A DNA stretch of 64,000 nt from the NCBI GenBank assembly GCA_902589475.1, contig CACITD010000006.1, positions 1-64,000 on the forward strand. The letters run 5' to 3'. The translations under genes and the position numbers were made by a program. Source of the stretch: an uncultured Alphaproteobacteria bacterium (GTDB taxonomy: Bacteria; Pseudomonadota; Alphaproteobacteria; Thalassobaculales; Thalassobaculaceae). Positions 9,746-18,649 of this stretch are shown here, one piece after another (positions within the stretch are counted from its first letter, which is position 1; each line of letters starts with the position of its first letter). The notes beneath the pieces are model-generated. The model was not told the DNA's origin. It saw nothing but the letters and a program-made list of their open reading frames with translations, and did no database searches.

Positions 9746-10138
9746 ATGAATATAGGGCAAGCAGCAAAGATATCTGGGTTAACAGTCAAAACTGTGCGTT
9801 ATTACGACAATATTGGCCTGGTAAAGGCCTACCAAAATTCAGACAACCAATATCGAGTTTATTCAAAAGATGATATTGCAAAACTTCAATTTATTGGCAG
9901 GGCACGTCGTTTTGGTTTTAGCATATATGAATGCAGAGAATTACTCTCACTTTATCAGGATAAGAACCGTCCCAGTAGAGAGGTAAAAGAGCTGACATTA
10001 GAAAAACTCGCCAGAATAGATAATAAGTTAGACGAACTTCGAAACCTCAGGAATCAATTGTACCATCTATCAAAAAGTTGCAGCGGGGATGATAGACCTG
10101 ATTGTCCTATATTAGACGCTCTGGCCAGCGAAAATTAA
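9746..10138 (+). CDS. MerR-family transcriptional regulator, CueR-like (Cu(I)-type metal loop)
   Basis: MNIGQAAKISGLTVKTVRYYDNIGLV HTH; C-terminal CSGDDRPDCPILDAL resembles the CueR metal-binding loop C-x7-C. Confidence 0.88.
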   Translation: MNIGQAAKISGLTVKTVRYYDNIGLVKAYQNSDNQYRVYSKDDIAKLQFIGRARRFGFSIYECRELLSLYQDKNRPSREVKELTLEKLARIDNKLDELRNLRNQLYHLSKSCSGDDRPDCPILDALASEN

Positions 10139-10300
10139 ATACAAAACAAATCCATAAGCGCCGCCTTTTTAAATAGATATTTCCTTAACTCGCTACAAAT
10201 ATTTATAAACATAAATCGTTTGTAAAACCAAGTAACTCTCAGATTATAGTTTTCTTATCTGGGTTAGATAGTTATCAATCAAAACTCTAGGAGGAGAAAA

Positions 10301-10918
10301 ATGTTCTATAAGCCTGGTTCCCATCGGGAAAATGGATTTAAGCGTGACCCTTTCAAAGCTTTTATTTCTCCGCGACCTATCGGCTGGATTTCCACCATTA
10401 GCTCGAATGGTAAAAATAACCTTGCACCATATAGTTTTTTCAATGCCGTATGCTCCGACCCTCCGTGTGTAATGTTTGCGTCAGGTGGCTCGCCAGATGA
10501 CCGAGGTAAGAAAGATAGTCAGGTTAATGCGGAAACCACTGGGGAATTCGTTTGCTCTATTGTTAGTTATCAGCAAAGGGAAGCTATGAATCAAACTTCG
10601 ATACATCTTCCATATGGAGAAGATGAAATGCCAAAGGCTGGCCTCGAAGGTGAACCATCAAGATTAGTCAAACCTTTGCGGGTCAAAGGAGCACCTATTC
10701 ATTTGGAATGTAAATATATGCAGAGCGTTCAGATGCCTTGTTGGAGGGAAGGAAAGGAAAATTGGGTAATATTTGGCGAAGTCGTTGGGATACACGTCGA
10801 TCCAAAAATAGTAAAAGACGGCTTTGTTGATGTTACTATCTATAAACCCGTCTCTCGACTAGGCTATATGGAGTATTCAGCAACCGATGAAGTTTTTCAA
10901 ATGGATCGTCCAGATTAA
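10301..10918 (+). CDS. flavin reductase family protein (FMN-binding split barrel)
   Basis: KAFISPRPIGWISTISSNGKNNLAPYSFFNAVCSDPPCVMFAS pattern; GGAGGAG Shine-Dalgarno before the ATG. Confidence 0.88.
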   Translation: MFYKPGSHRENGFKRDPFKAFISPRPIGWISTISSNGKNNLAPYSFFNAVCSDPPCVMFASGGSPDDRGKKDSQVNAETTGEFVCSIVSYQQREAMNQTSIHLPYGEDEMPKAGLEGEPSRLVKPLRVKGAPIHLECKYMQSVQMPCWREGKENWVIFGEVVGIHVDPKIVKDGFVDVTIYKPVSRLGYMEYSATDEVFQMDRPD

Positions 10919-10946
10919 GCGGCCTCTATCGAAAAAATTCATCTGA

Positions 10947-11882
10947 TCAATTTAGACCTTTTGGTAACTCCACACCAGTCTGCTCAGTAATGACCGAATA
11001 ATGTTCTGTGCGGCGATGTTTCGCGAAATTAAAAATTGTATCTTTTGGCATATTACAGATATCGATATCGGCAGCAAAAGTGATAAGTTCGTCGTCTAAT
11101 GTCGCAGCCTGGGTGGCTATTTCCCCAGAAGGTTGAATTATGCACGAACCGCCAATTAACATGCAGCCATCTTCGACACCAGCCTTGGCGGTCCCAATAA
11201 CCCAACAACCATTCATGTAGGCATTACTCTGCATTGTAAGATGGTTATGAAACATTCTTAGATGATTCTGTTCCTTCCCCGAGGTATTCAAGTCGGGAGT
11301 ATTATAGCCTAACACAATGATCTCCGCCCCCTTTAGACTCATCACACGATAAGTTTCAGGCCATCTTCTATCATTACATATTGCCATACCCATTATAGCC
11401 TCTTGCTGTCTCCAAACACCAAAGCCTAGATCTCCTGGCTCAAAATATCTTTTTTCCAAATGCTGAAATGGTCTCTTTGGGTCATACTCAGAATGTCCTG
11501 GCAAATGTACTTTTCGGTATTTACCGACTATTTTCCCATTCTGATCAACAAGTATTGCAGTGTTGAAGCGCCTTCCTTCCGGTGTAAGTTCGGCGTACCC
11601 AAGATAAAAACCTATTTTCGCATCGGCTGCTGCTTCAAATAACGGAAGCGTTGCTTTGTTAGGCATTTCTTTCTCGTACCAATCATCCATTTTGGAAATA
11701 TCTTCTTCATAATACCTTGGAAAAAATGTTGTCAAAGCGAGTTCAGGAAAAACGACAAAGCCGCACCCTCTAGAGCTCGCTTGCTTGATGAGATCTACCA
11801 TTCGAGAAACACAGCTCTCTCTACTTTCGTCAGGTGCGATCGGACCCATTTGCGCAGCACCAAGATTTATAACCCTACTCAT
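10947..11882 (-). CDS. N-carbamoyl-D-amino acid amidohydrolase (D-carbamoylase), nitrilase superfamily
   Basis: FVVFPELALTTFFPR, GKYRKVHLPGHSEYDP..FQHLEKRYFEPGDLGF, MAICNDRRWPETYRVM (catalytic E/K/C). Closely resembles the recalled Agrobacterium D-carbamoylase sequence. Confidence 0.9.
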   Translation of the reverse strand: MSRVINLGAAQMGPIAPDESRESCVSRMVDLIKQASSRGCGFVVFPELALTTFFPRYYEEDISKMDDWYEKEMPNKATLPLFEAAADAKIGFYLGYAELTPEGRRFNTAILVDQNGKIVGKYRKVHLPGHSEYDPKRPFQHLEKRYFEPGDLGFGVWRQQEAIMGMAICNDRRWPETYRVMSLKGAEIIVLGYNTPDLNTSGKEQNHLRMFHNHLTMQSNAYMNGCWVIGTAKAGVEDGCMLIGGSCIIQPSGEIATQAATLDDELITFAADIDICNMPKDTIFNFAKHRRTEHYSVITEQTGVELPKGLN

Positions 11883-11934
11883 ATTTTCTCCTTTTGATCT
11901 TGAATTCGGCGTTAAATGTTGCTTTTGCCATTAT

Positions 11935-13395
11935 TTACTTTTTGTTTGTTGTTAATGCTACAGGGTCGAATGGCGTAGGCAAAACACCTCGTGGTTCAAT
12001 GTAATCGTATGGATCGCGTGAAAGAAAATTTCCCCAACCCGCCTCACATCTGACATCCCCATTTTCCCAGACTATTTTACCTCTACTTATTGTAATAAAT
12101 GGCCAGCCAGTAACCTGTAATCCTTCAAACGGGGTATAATCAGTATCATGATGCAGTATATCTTGAGTAATCGTGACATCTTTTTCTGCGTCCCAAATGC
12201 AGATATCTGCGTCAGCGCCAACGGATATAGTCCCTTTCTTAGGATATAATCCAAATAAACGCGCCGCATTTGTTGATGTAACGGCAACAAATGTTTGCAA
12301 ATCAATCCTTCCCTTAACGACTCCCTCCGAGAAGGTAATGGGCATTCGTGTTTCAAGACCAGGTACGCCGTTAGCTATCTGACTAAAGGGCGCATTATCA
12401 CCAGCCCAAAATTTGCCTTCCAATTCATCTATATTATAAGGCGCGTGATCCGATGTAACATTCCCTATCGTTCCTAACCGAACATGATCCCAAACCGCTT
12501 CTTGGTCACCTTCTGTACGGGGTGCTGGTGAACAGACAAACTTTGCTCCCTCTCGTTGATCTCGATCGAGATCCCTTTCTGTTAGAACAAAATACTGCGG
12601 ACACGTTTCTGAAAATATTTTCAAACCTCTTTGCTGTGCACGTCTTATTTCTTCCGCCGCTTCTTCGCAACTCACATGAAAGATTTGAATTGGAACATCC
12701 AATAATTCGGACAACATTATCACCCTATGCACGGCCTCCCGCTCTACAAGAGGTGGCTTTGCCCAAGCATGAAACTTAGTGCTGTTATTTTCTGCCGCCA
12801 ATAACTTTTCCGTCATATACATAATTGCATCGTGATTTTCCGCGTGCACACAAACTAATGCCTGTTTCCTTTTGGCGGTTTCTAAAACCTTAAGAATTTC
12901 TGCATCATTCAATCTATTGCGAGGGTAAGTCATAAAAATTTTTAGAGACCTGTGACCTTGATCTATAAGTTTAGGGACTTCATCATTCATCACCTCGTCA
13001 CTTGGATCGCTGATGATCAAATGAAAGCTATAGTCTATACAAGAATCTTTCGCACGCTCGTGATAATCTTCGACTATTGGCGTTAACAATTCGCCTTTTT
13101 CCTGCGCCGCAAAACAAATAATAGTTGTTGTCCCCCCGCAGGCGGCAGATCGCGTGCCACTCAAAAATGTCTCTGCATTTCTGCCTCCACCGCTCGATCG
13201 CTGATCAATATGACAATGGCTATCGATCCCGCCCGGCATAACAAATTTACCTGTCGCATCTATCTCTTGTTTGCCTGGACCCAACCTTTCTCCCAATGCA
13301 ACAATGCGTCCCTCTTTTATACCAACTTCACATTTTGAGATCTCAGCAGCATTCACAACTGTGCCACCCCTTATTACCAAATCAAAATCAGACAA
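11935..13395 (-). CDS. dihydropyrimidinase / D-hydantoinase
   Basis: DLVIRGGTVVNAAEISKCEVGIKEGRI, MPGGIDSHCHIDQ, SDHAPYN amidohydrolase motifs. The N-terminus fits a TTG start at 13395 (LSDFDLVIRGG); the ORF track extends to 13455. Confidence 0.9.
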   Translation of the reverse strand: MSDFDLVIRGGTVVNAAEISKCEVGIKEGRIVALGERLGPGKQEIDATGKFVMPGGIDSHCHIDQRSSGGGRNAETFLSGTRSAACGGTTTIICFAAQEKGELLTPIVEDYHERAKDSCIDYSFHLIISDPSDEVMNDEVPKLIDQGHRSLKIFMTYPRNRLNDAEILKVLETAKRKQALVCVHAENHDAIMYMTEKLLAAENNSTKFHAWAKPPLVEREAVHRVIMLSELLDVPIQIFHVSCEEAAEEIRRAQQRGLKIFSETCPQYFVLTERDLDRDQREGAKFVCSPAPRTEGDQEAVWDHVRLGTIGNVTSDHAPYNIDELEGKFWAGDNAPFSQIANGVPGLETRMPITFSEGVVKGRIDLQTFVAVTSTNAARLFGLYPKKGTISVGADADICIWDAEKDVTITQDILHHDTDYTPFEGLQVTGWPFITISRGKIVWENGDVRCEAGWGNFLSRDPYDYIEPRGVLPTPFDPVALTTNKK

Positions 13396-13544
13396 GGTGT
13401 TTCCCCAATCAAAACTTATTATCAAAAATTCAAAAACTAATGTATCTATCGTCAAAACTTATAAGGTTAATGTAAATATGGCAAAAAGGATTTTCAAATT
13501 TGCTAAAACTCGAAAAAAAATCAGAAGAACAGAGTTCATCGCCA

Positions 13545-14837
13545 ATGAAAACTAAGGTGCTTTTAGGTCACCGCAGACCAGCAGACGGAAAATTATTTTA
13601 CCATGCCACAGCGTGCCCTTCTCCTAACTTTTCCACCTTAGAGGGCGATCATCATGCAGATGTCTGTGTTGTGGGTGGGGGCCTCACTGGTGTGTCTACC
13701 GCTCTGCATTTAGCCAAGTCTGGTATTTCCGTAGCGCTTTTAGAGGCACAAAGAATAGGTTGTGGAGCGTCTGGCAGGAATGGTGGACATATCGCTAACG
13801 GCTTTAGTTGCGAGTTAACGAGAATGGAAAAAATGCTAGGTTTCGAGGCAACAAAGATGCTCTGGCAGATGGTAGATTCCTATTTAGTTGATATAGATCA
13901 GAATATTCTTACGCACGGTATCCAATGTGATAGAAAATTTGGCTATATCTATGCAGCCAACAACAGTTATCAGATGCGAGAGTTAGCGTTATTGAATGAT
14001 CGTTTAAAATCAAAATACAACTATCAAAAAACAACCCTACTCCATAAATCTGAACTCGGAAAATTTTTAAGGACAGCCCAATACTCAGGCGGCCTTTTTG
14101 ATAAAACTTGTGGCCAAATAAATCCTTTTAAGTATCTGCAAGGATTGGTAAAGCAACTAAAAACAATGAATGTTAAAATTTTTGAACAGAGTCCTGCACA
14201 AGCGATCTCTCCAGGTTCTGATTTAACGGTCCACGCTGAAAAAGGCCGTATCAAATCAAAATACGTTTTGCTTGCCGGCAATGCTTATCTTAGTTGCAAC
14301 ACCCCGCTACTAGAGGATAAATCAATACCCGTTTCCAGTTTCGTGGGCGTAACCACTCCCTTATCACGAGCATCGATACAATCCATATTGCCTCGCGATG
14401 TGACCGTCGCAGATTGTAATAAGATTCCAGACTACTTCCAAATTATCGCCGGTAACCGTATGCTGTTCGGTTGCGGCATAAATTTTTTGGGGAAAGAGCC
14501 AAAAACTTTTAGAAAAATAATCAGTAGCAGAATTAAGCGCCTATTTCCCCAACTCACTAGTTTTGAACTCGAATACGCTTGGAGTGGCTTAATTTCATCC
14601 ACAACTAATAAGCTCCCTCATATTGGCCAAATAAATTCTCAGATATACTATGCCCAAGGATTTTCAGGTCATGGCGTAGTATTATCCGGCCTAATCGGAA
14701 AACTTATAAGTGAAGCAATTTTGGGGAATTCAGGAGGTTTTGAACTTTTTTCCAGAATTAAGCATAAAAAATTACCGCCTTATCCAATAAAAAGCATAGG
14801 CTTAGGCATTGCTAATCTTCTCCATAAACTTCAATAA
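13545..14837 (+). CDS. FAD-dependent oxidoreductase (DAO/PuuB-like)
   Basis: ADVCVVGGGLTGVSTALHLAKSGISVALLEAQRIGCGASGRNGGHI dinucleotide-binding motif; C-terminal YAQGFSGHGVVLSGLIGKLI. Likely start is the ATG at 13545; the ORF track starts at 13500. Confidence 0.88.
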   Translation: MKTKVLLGHRRPADGKLFYHATACPSPNFSTLEGDHHADVCVVGGGLTGVSTALHLAKSGISVALLEAQRIGCGASGRNGGHIANGFSCELTRMEKMLGFEATKMLWQMVDSYLVDIDQNILTHGIQCDRKFGYIYAANNSYQMRELALLNDRLKSKYNYQKTTLLHKSELGKFLRTAQYSGGLFDKTCGQINPFKYLQGLVKQLKTMNVKIFEQSPAQAISPGSDLTVHAEKGRIKSKYVLLAGNAYLSCNTPLLEDKSIPVSSFVGVTTPLSRASIQSILPRDVTVADCNKIPDYFQIIAGNRMLFGCGINFLGKEPKTFRKIISSRIKRLFPQLTSFELEYAWSGLISSTTNKLPHIGQINSQIYYAQGFSGHGVVLSGLIGKLISEAILGNSGGFELFSRIKHKKLPPYPIKSIGLGIANLLHKLQ

Positions 14838-14893
14838 GATTTCAAGTGATAGATAATATGCAGTAGATTATTAATCTTGATATTGTTTACAAA

Positions 14894-14932
14894 AACGATA
14901 TAATTATCGTTATGTTTTCATATACATAACGA
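14894..14932 (+). promoter_or_regulatory. Overlapping, mutually exclusive hairpins in the moaA leader
   Basis: AACGATA-TAAT-TATCGTT (14894-14911) and TCGTTATG-N10-CATAACGA (14907-14932) share TCGTT. Confidence 0.4.
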
Positions 14933-14947
14933 AATGTTGTCTTGCTA

Positions 14948-15940
14948 ATGCTTGATCCTTTTGGACGTACTATTTCATACCTGCGGGTTTCAGTGACCGA
15001 CCGCTGTGACTTCCGATGCACATATTGTATGTCAGAAAATATGACATTTCTTCCAAAAAAGGATTTGCTAACCTTAGAGGAATTAGAACGGCTCTGCACA
15101 GTTTTTATTAACCTTGGCGTCAAGAAACTTAGATTGACGGGGGGCGAACCGCTGGTTCGAAAAAATATAATGAACCTAATAGCCTCACTATCGAGACATA
15201 TAACCTCAGGAAAGCTGGAGGAACTCACATTAACAACAAATGGATCTCAATTATCTAAGTATGCCCAACAGCTTGCCGATAATGGTGTGAAAAGACTGAA
15301 CGTTTCTTTAGACACCTTAGACCGAGAAAAGTTTAAAAAAATTACGCGTTGGGGCGATCTTGACCAAGTGCTAGCCGGCTTAAATGCAGCTAAATCATCG
15401 GGATTGAATATTAAAATTAATACAGTTGCACTGAACGGCACCAATAACGACGAACTGAAAGATATGCTGACCTGGGCAGGCGACAACGGTTACGATATGA
15501 CAATTATAGAAGTTATGCCCATGGGGGATATCGGCAGTGAAACTAGGATTGACCAATACCTACCTCTGAACGCTGTGCGAAATGACCTATCAAAATATTT
15601 TACTCTTGAAGATATAGATTATAAAACAGGCGGGCCGGCGAGATATACCAGAGTAAAAGAAACCGGCGGAAGACTGGGCTTTATTACACCTCTTACACAT
15701 AATTTCTGCGAAAGCTGCAATAGAGTGCGTGTTACCTGCACAGGGACACTCTATATGTGCTTAGGTCAAGATGATGATGCTGATTTGAAAACTCCTCTGC
15801 GCAACTCCGAAGGTGATGAGGCAGTCGTAAGAGCTATCCGCGAAGCAATTTTACGCAAGCCCAAAGGGCACGATTTTATCATAGACCGTAATGCCGCAGT
15901 GGACCCTGTAACAAGACATATGAGCGTTACGGGAGGTTAA
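14948..15940 (+). CDS. moaA: GTP 3',8-cyclase (molybdenum cofactor biosynthesis)
   Basis: Radical-SAM [24 protein letters not shown]-terminal [22 protein letters not shown] cluster motif and ...HMSVTGG end. Confidence 0.96.
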   Translation: MLDPFGRTISYLRVSVTDRCDFRCTYCMSENMTFLPKKDLLTLEELERLCTVFINLGVKKLRLTGGEPLVRKNIMNLIASLSRHITSGKLEELTLTTNGSQLSKYAQQLADNGVKRLNVSLDTLDREKFKKITRWGDLDQVLAGLNAAKSSGLNIKINTVALNGTNNDELKDMLTWAGDNGYDMTIIEVMPMGDIGSETRIDQYLPLNAVRNDLSKYFTLEDIDYKTGGPARYTRVKETGGRLGFITPLTHNFCESCNRVRVTCTGTLYMCLGQDDDADLKTPLRNSEGDEAVVRAIREAILRKPKGHDFIIDRNAAVDPVTRHMSVTGG

Positions 15941-15945
15941 CTCCC

Positions 15946-16758
15946 TTATTGCGTGCTATAGTAGTTTAACAGGCAATCCGGTTCCAACTCTACTAGCGGG
16001 TTAAAATTCCTAGCGGCATAGTACTCCGGCCTAGCAAAACTTTCGCCCCTATTGTCAAGCGCACTTACGTTAATATAAAGCAATAATCGTCTTAACGGTG
16101 AAATATTTACTGAAGACCCGTGTACGACCGCCATGTTCATTAAAAGCACAGTTCCTGCAGGTCCTTCTATTGATTTTATGCCCTGTCTATCAACTAAATG
16201 GGACAGCGTGTCGTCAGTTATGTCAAAACGAAACTTTGCTGCCCCATTATGATCAACAACGTTTTCGTCAATAATCGCCTCGGAAACCAGGCCATCTTTA
16301 TGTGACCCAGGTATTGCTAGTACAGGAGCATTACATGGTGTAACGTCATCGAGAAAAATGCCGATCATGATCCCTCTGGCTTCAGGGATACCATCAACTC
16401 GATGATACGTTCCAAAGTCTTGATGCCATTCCACTACAGAACCATTTCTTTGCTTAATATTTATTCGTGACTGATGAACGAAGACTTTTGACTCCAAAAG
16501 TTGTTCAACTGGACGTAGTAACTTTGGATGTTGAGTTAATATTTTAAAACGCTCGTCAAAAAGATGCATTCCCCAGCAAACATGGGGAGTCCCATCAGCT
16601 TCTCTAGCAACCTCTGGCCCTGACCTCTTCAATACATCGTAGGATGTTTTCTCTAAAACATTTATTTCTTTACGGGAAAAAACACTGGGGAGAACAATCC
16701 ATCCTTGCTCTTTATATTCGCGCATTTGCTCGTCTGTTAATGCTGTCACCTGTTTCAT
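15946..16758 (-). CDS. phytanoyl-CoA dioxygenase (PhyH) family protein
   Basis: WHQDFGTYHRVDG (HxD), PGSHKDGL, VHGSSVNISPLRRLLLYINV distal His/Arg. Confidence 0.88.
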   Translation of the reverse strand: MKQVTALTDEQMREYKEQGWIVLPSVFSRKEINVLEKTSYDVLKRSGPEVAREADGTPHVCWGMHLFDERFKILTQHPKLLRPVEQLLESKVFVHQSRINIKQRNGSVVEWHQDFGTYHRVDGIPEARGIMIGIFLDDVTPCNAPVLAIPGSHKDGLVSEAIIDENVVDHNGAAKFRFDITDDTLSHLVDRQGIKSIEGPAGTVLLMNMAVVHGSSVNISPLRRLLLYINVSALDNRGESFARPEYYAARNFNPLVELEPDCLLNYYSTQ

Positions 16759-17513
16759 CGATTTAATCCATCTAGCATCGATCTCACACCAACTTCCATC
16801 AGCAATAGATCGAAACCCATCAACAAAACCTGGTACCCATTTTGTATTTTATCATTGCCTTCGCTGGCAGATAGACATAGTCCCCCAAGGGACCCATGAC
16901 TTTTTTTTATGCATGCCTCGGCTCTAGCGATTGCCTCTTTCACCTCCGGATGATCTCTATCACCCACGTATCCCATACTGGCGGCTAAGTCCATCGGTGC
17001 AATGAAAAAGACATCTATACCTTTAACTTTAGTAATTTCTTCGATGTTATTAATCGCATCTATATGTTCAATTAGCGAAATGATGACAATGTCATCCGAA
17101 CTTTTATAATATTCAATAGAATCTTTTTTCTGCCAGCGCATTGGCGCATAGAATGGCCCCCAGCCCCGTTCGCCCGCAGGCGGGTATCTTACAGCCGCAA
17201 CTGCAGCTTCTGCTGTTTGCTTAGACGTAATCATGGGAAATATAACTCCCATTGCACCCGAGTCTAACACTGGTTTTGTAAAAGCTATTGATGGCTCCAT
17301 CACGCGAACAACTGGCGAACACGAACTACCTGACGTTGCGGTGATCATATTATAGCATGAAGCTATATCGATAGCGCCATGTTCCATATCAATAAACAAC
17401 CAATCGAAACCGGAATTTGAAAGCATTTGTGCCATATTAGTACTAGGCATACTAGTTAAGACCCCCGCACAAACCTGTCCTTTATTGAGCTTTTCGCGAA
17501 ATGGATTAGACAT
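16755..17513 (-). CDS. HpcH/HpaI-family aldolase
   Basis: GFDWLFIDMEHGAID, VIFPMITSKQTAEAAVAAVRYPPAGERGWGP. 4-nt overlap with the PhyH gene. Confidence 0.92.
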   Translation of the reverse strand: MSNPFREKLNKGQVCAGVLTSMPSTNMAQMLSNSGFDWLFIDMEHGAIDIASCYNMITATSGSSCSPVVRVMEPSIAFTKPVLDSGAMGVIFPMITSKQTAEAAVAAVRYPPAGERGWGPFYAPMRWQKKDSIEYYKSSDDIVIISLIEHIDAINNIEEITKVKGIDVFFIAPMDLAASMGYVGDRDHPEVKEAIARAEACIKKSHGSLGGLCLSASEGNDKIQNGYQVLLMGFDLLLMEVGVRSMLDGLNR

Positions 17514-17572
17514 GAAAGCTACTCTCTTTTTCTCAACGTTTTAAACGAACCATTGGCCTGCAATATCTTTCT

Positions 17573-18580
17573 CTAATCCCAACTAAACCCGGGTGTGCGA
17601 AGGTAAAAATGTAATCCCTCGTCCTGGATAACAAAACTGCGCATTCTTCTATTTCCTCTATTATGATGAGAGTGAAGTTCTGCGCCGGGTGTTATTTGAG
17701 CCGCCCCACTTACCCACGGAACTTTCTCATCCTCTATCATCGAGTGAATGCCCTCTCCCTCTATAGCCAAAGTGATTGCTGCTCCATTATGACGATGAGG
17801 CCGTTGGTCACCACCAGCCTCAAGTGTATTAATTGCAGTATTGACCATAGGAATTGTGTTCCTGCTAGGAGCTGTTGCCGGCGTAGAGAACTGAATTGAC
17901 ACACCTGAAGTTTCTGCTGTTTTTGGGCGCTCATAAATCGCCGACAAATGATTCTCTATTTCTTCATGTGGCCAGTGAACCGTTTCATTTCTTGATTTAC
18001 CGGGGAGCGGTGCTTGAAGATTTTCAAATGCCAGCAGCGGCTCATTAGTTACACAAAATATTATCGCTGTATTGTGAGCTTTATGTGTAGTTTCATTCCC
18101 TCCCGGAAAACAAAAGACATCTCCAGTTCCCCACGACACTTTATCCGAACCATTCCGGCTAAGGCCATCTCCTTTCAAAACATAATAAACTTCACCGGAA
18201 GCAATGAATGAATGATTAATTTTTTCGCCCGCATTTATCCTGATATATCGTGCTAAAATAGCAGGTATCGTAGCTGGATACGGCGTTTGAAGTTTATCTG
18301 AAATATCCAGTTCAATTAATCCAGTATCGCCGTCAGGATCAAAAGCTCTATCGCGTTCACTTAAAAATTGATGGCGTGGCACAGAGGGCCAAGACCAATT
18401 GAAGAAGTTCTCAGGACTATTGTAGATTGCTCTCTGCTGCTGTGCTAATTCACCGTTGTCTTGTTCTTGATTAATACCATTGTTTGAAACTGGTTGTAAC
18501 GTCATATCCGCCTCCGCTGTAGTAACTCCGTTAGAGTGTATCGTTTTATTCGTAAATTTGTCATCGCATTGGCGATACAT
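17573..18580 (-). CDS. bicupin (gentisate 1,2-dioxygenase-like) protein
   Basis: NHSFIASGEVYYVLKGDG...WGTGDVFCFPGG and RPHRHNGAAITLAIEGEGIHSMI...WVSGAAQITPGAELHSHHNRG, two cupin domains. Confidence 0.8.
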   Translation of the reverse strand: MYRQCDDKFTNKTIHSNGVTTAEADMTLQPVSNNGINQEQDNGELAQQQRAIYNSPENFFNWSWPSVPRHQFLSERDRAFDPDGDTGLIELDISDKLQTPYPATIPAILARYIRINAGEKINHSFIASGEVYYVLKGDGLSRNGSDKVSWGTGDVFCFPGGNETTHKAHNTAIIFCVTNEPLLAFENLQAPLPGKSRNETVHWPHEEIENHLSAIYERPKTAETSGVSIQFSTPATAPSRNTIPMVNTAINTLEAGGDQRPHRHNGAAITLAIEGEGIHSMIEDEKVPWVSGAAQITPGAELHSHHNRGNRRMRSFVIQDEGLHFYLRTPGFSWD

Positions 18581-18649
18581 TTTGCTATTTTGATGTTAGG
18601 ACTAGCAGTGCCTGATTCATAGTATATTGGGCATTGCCATTTGTTAGCA

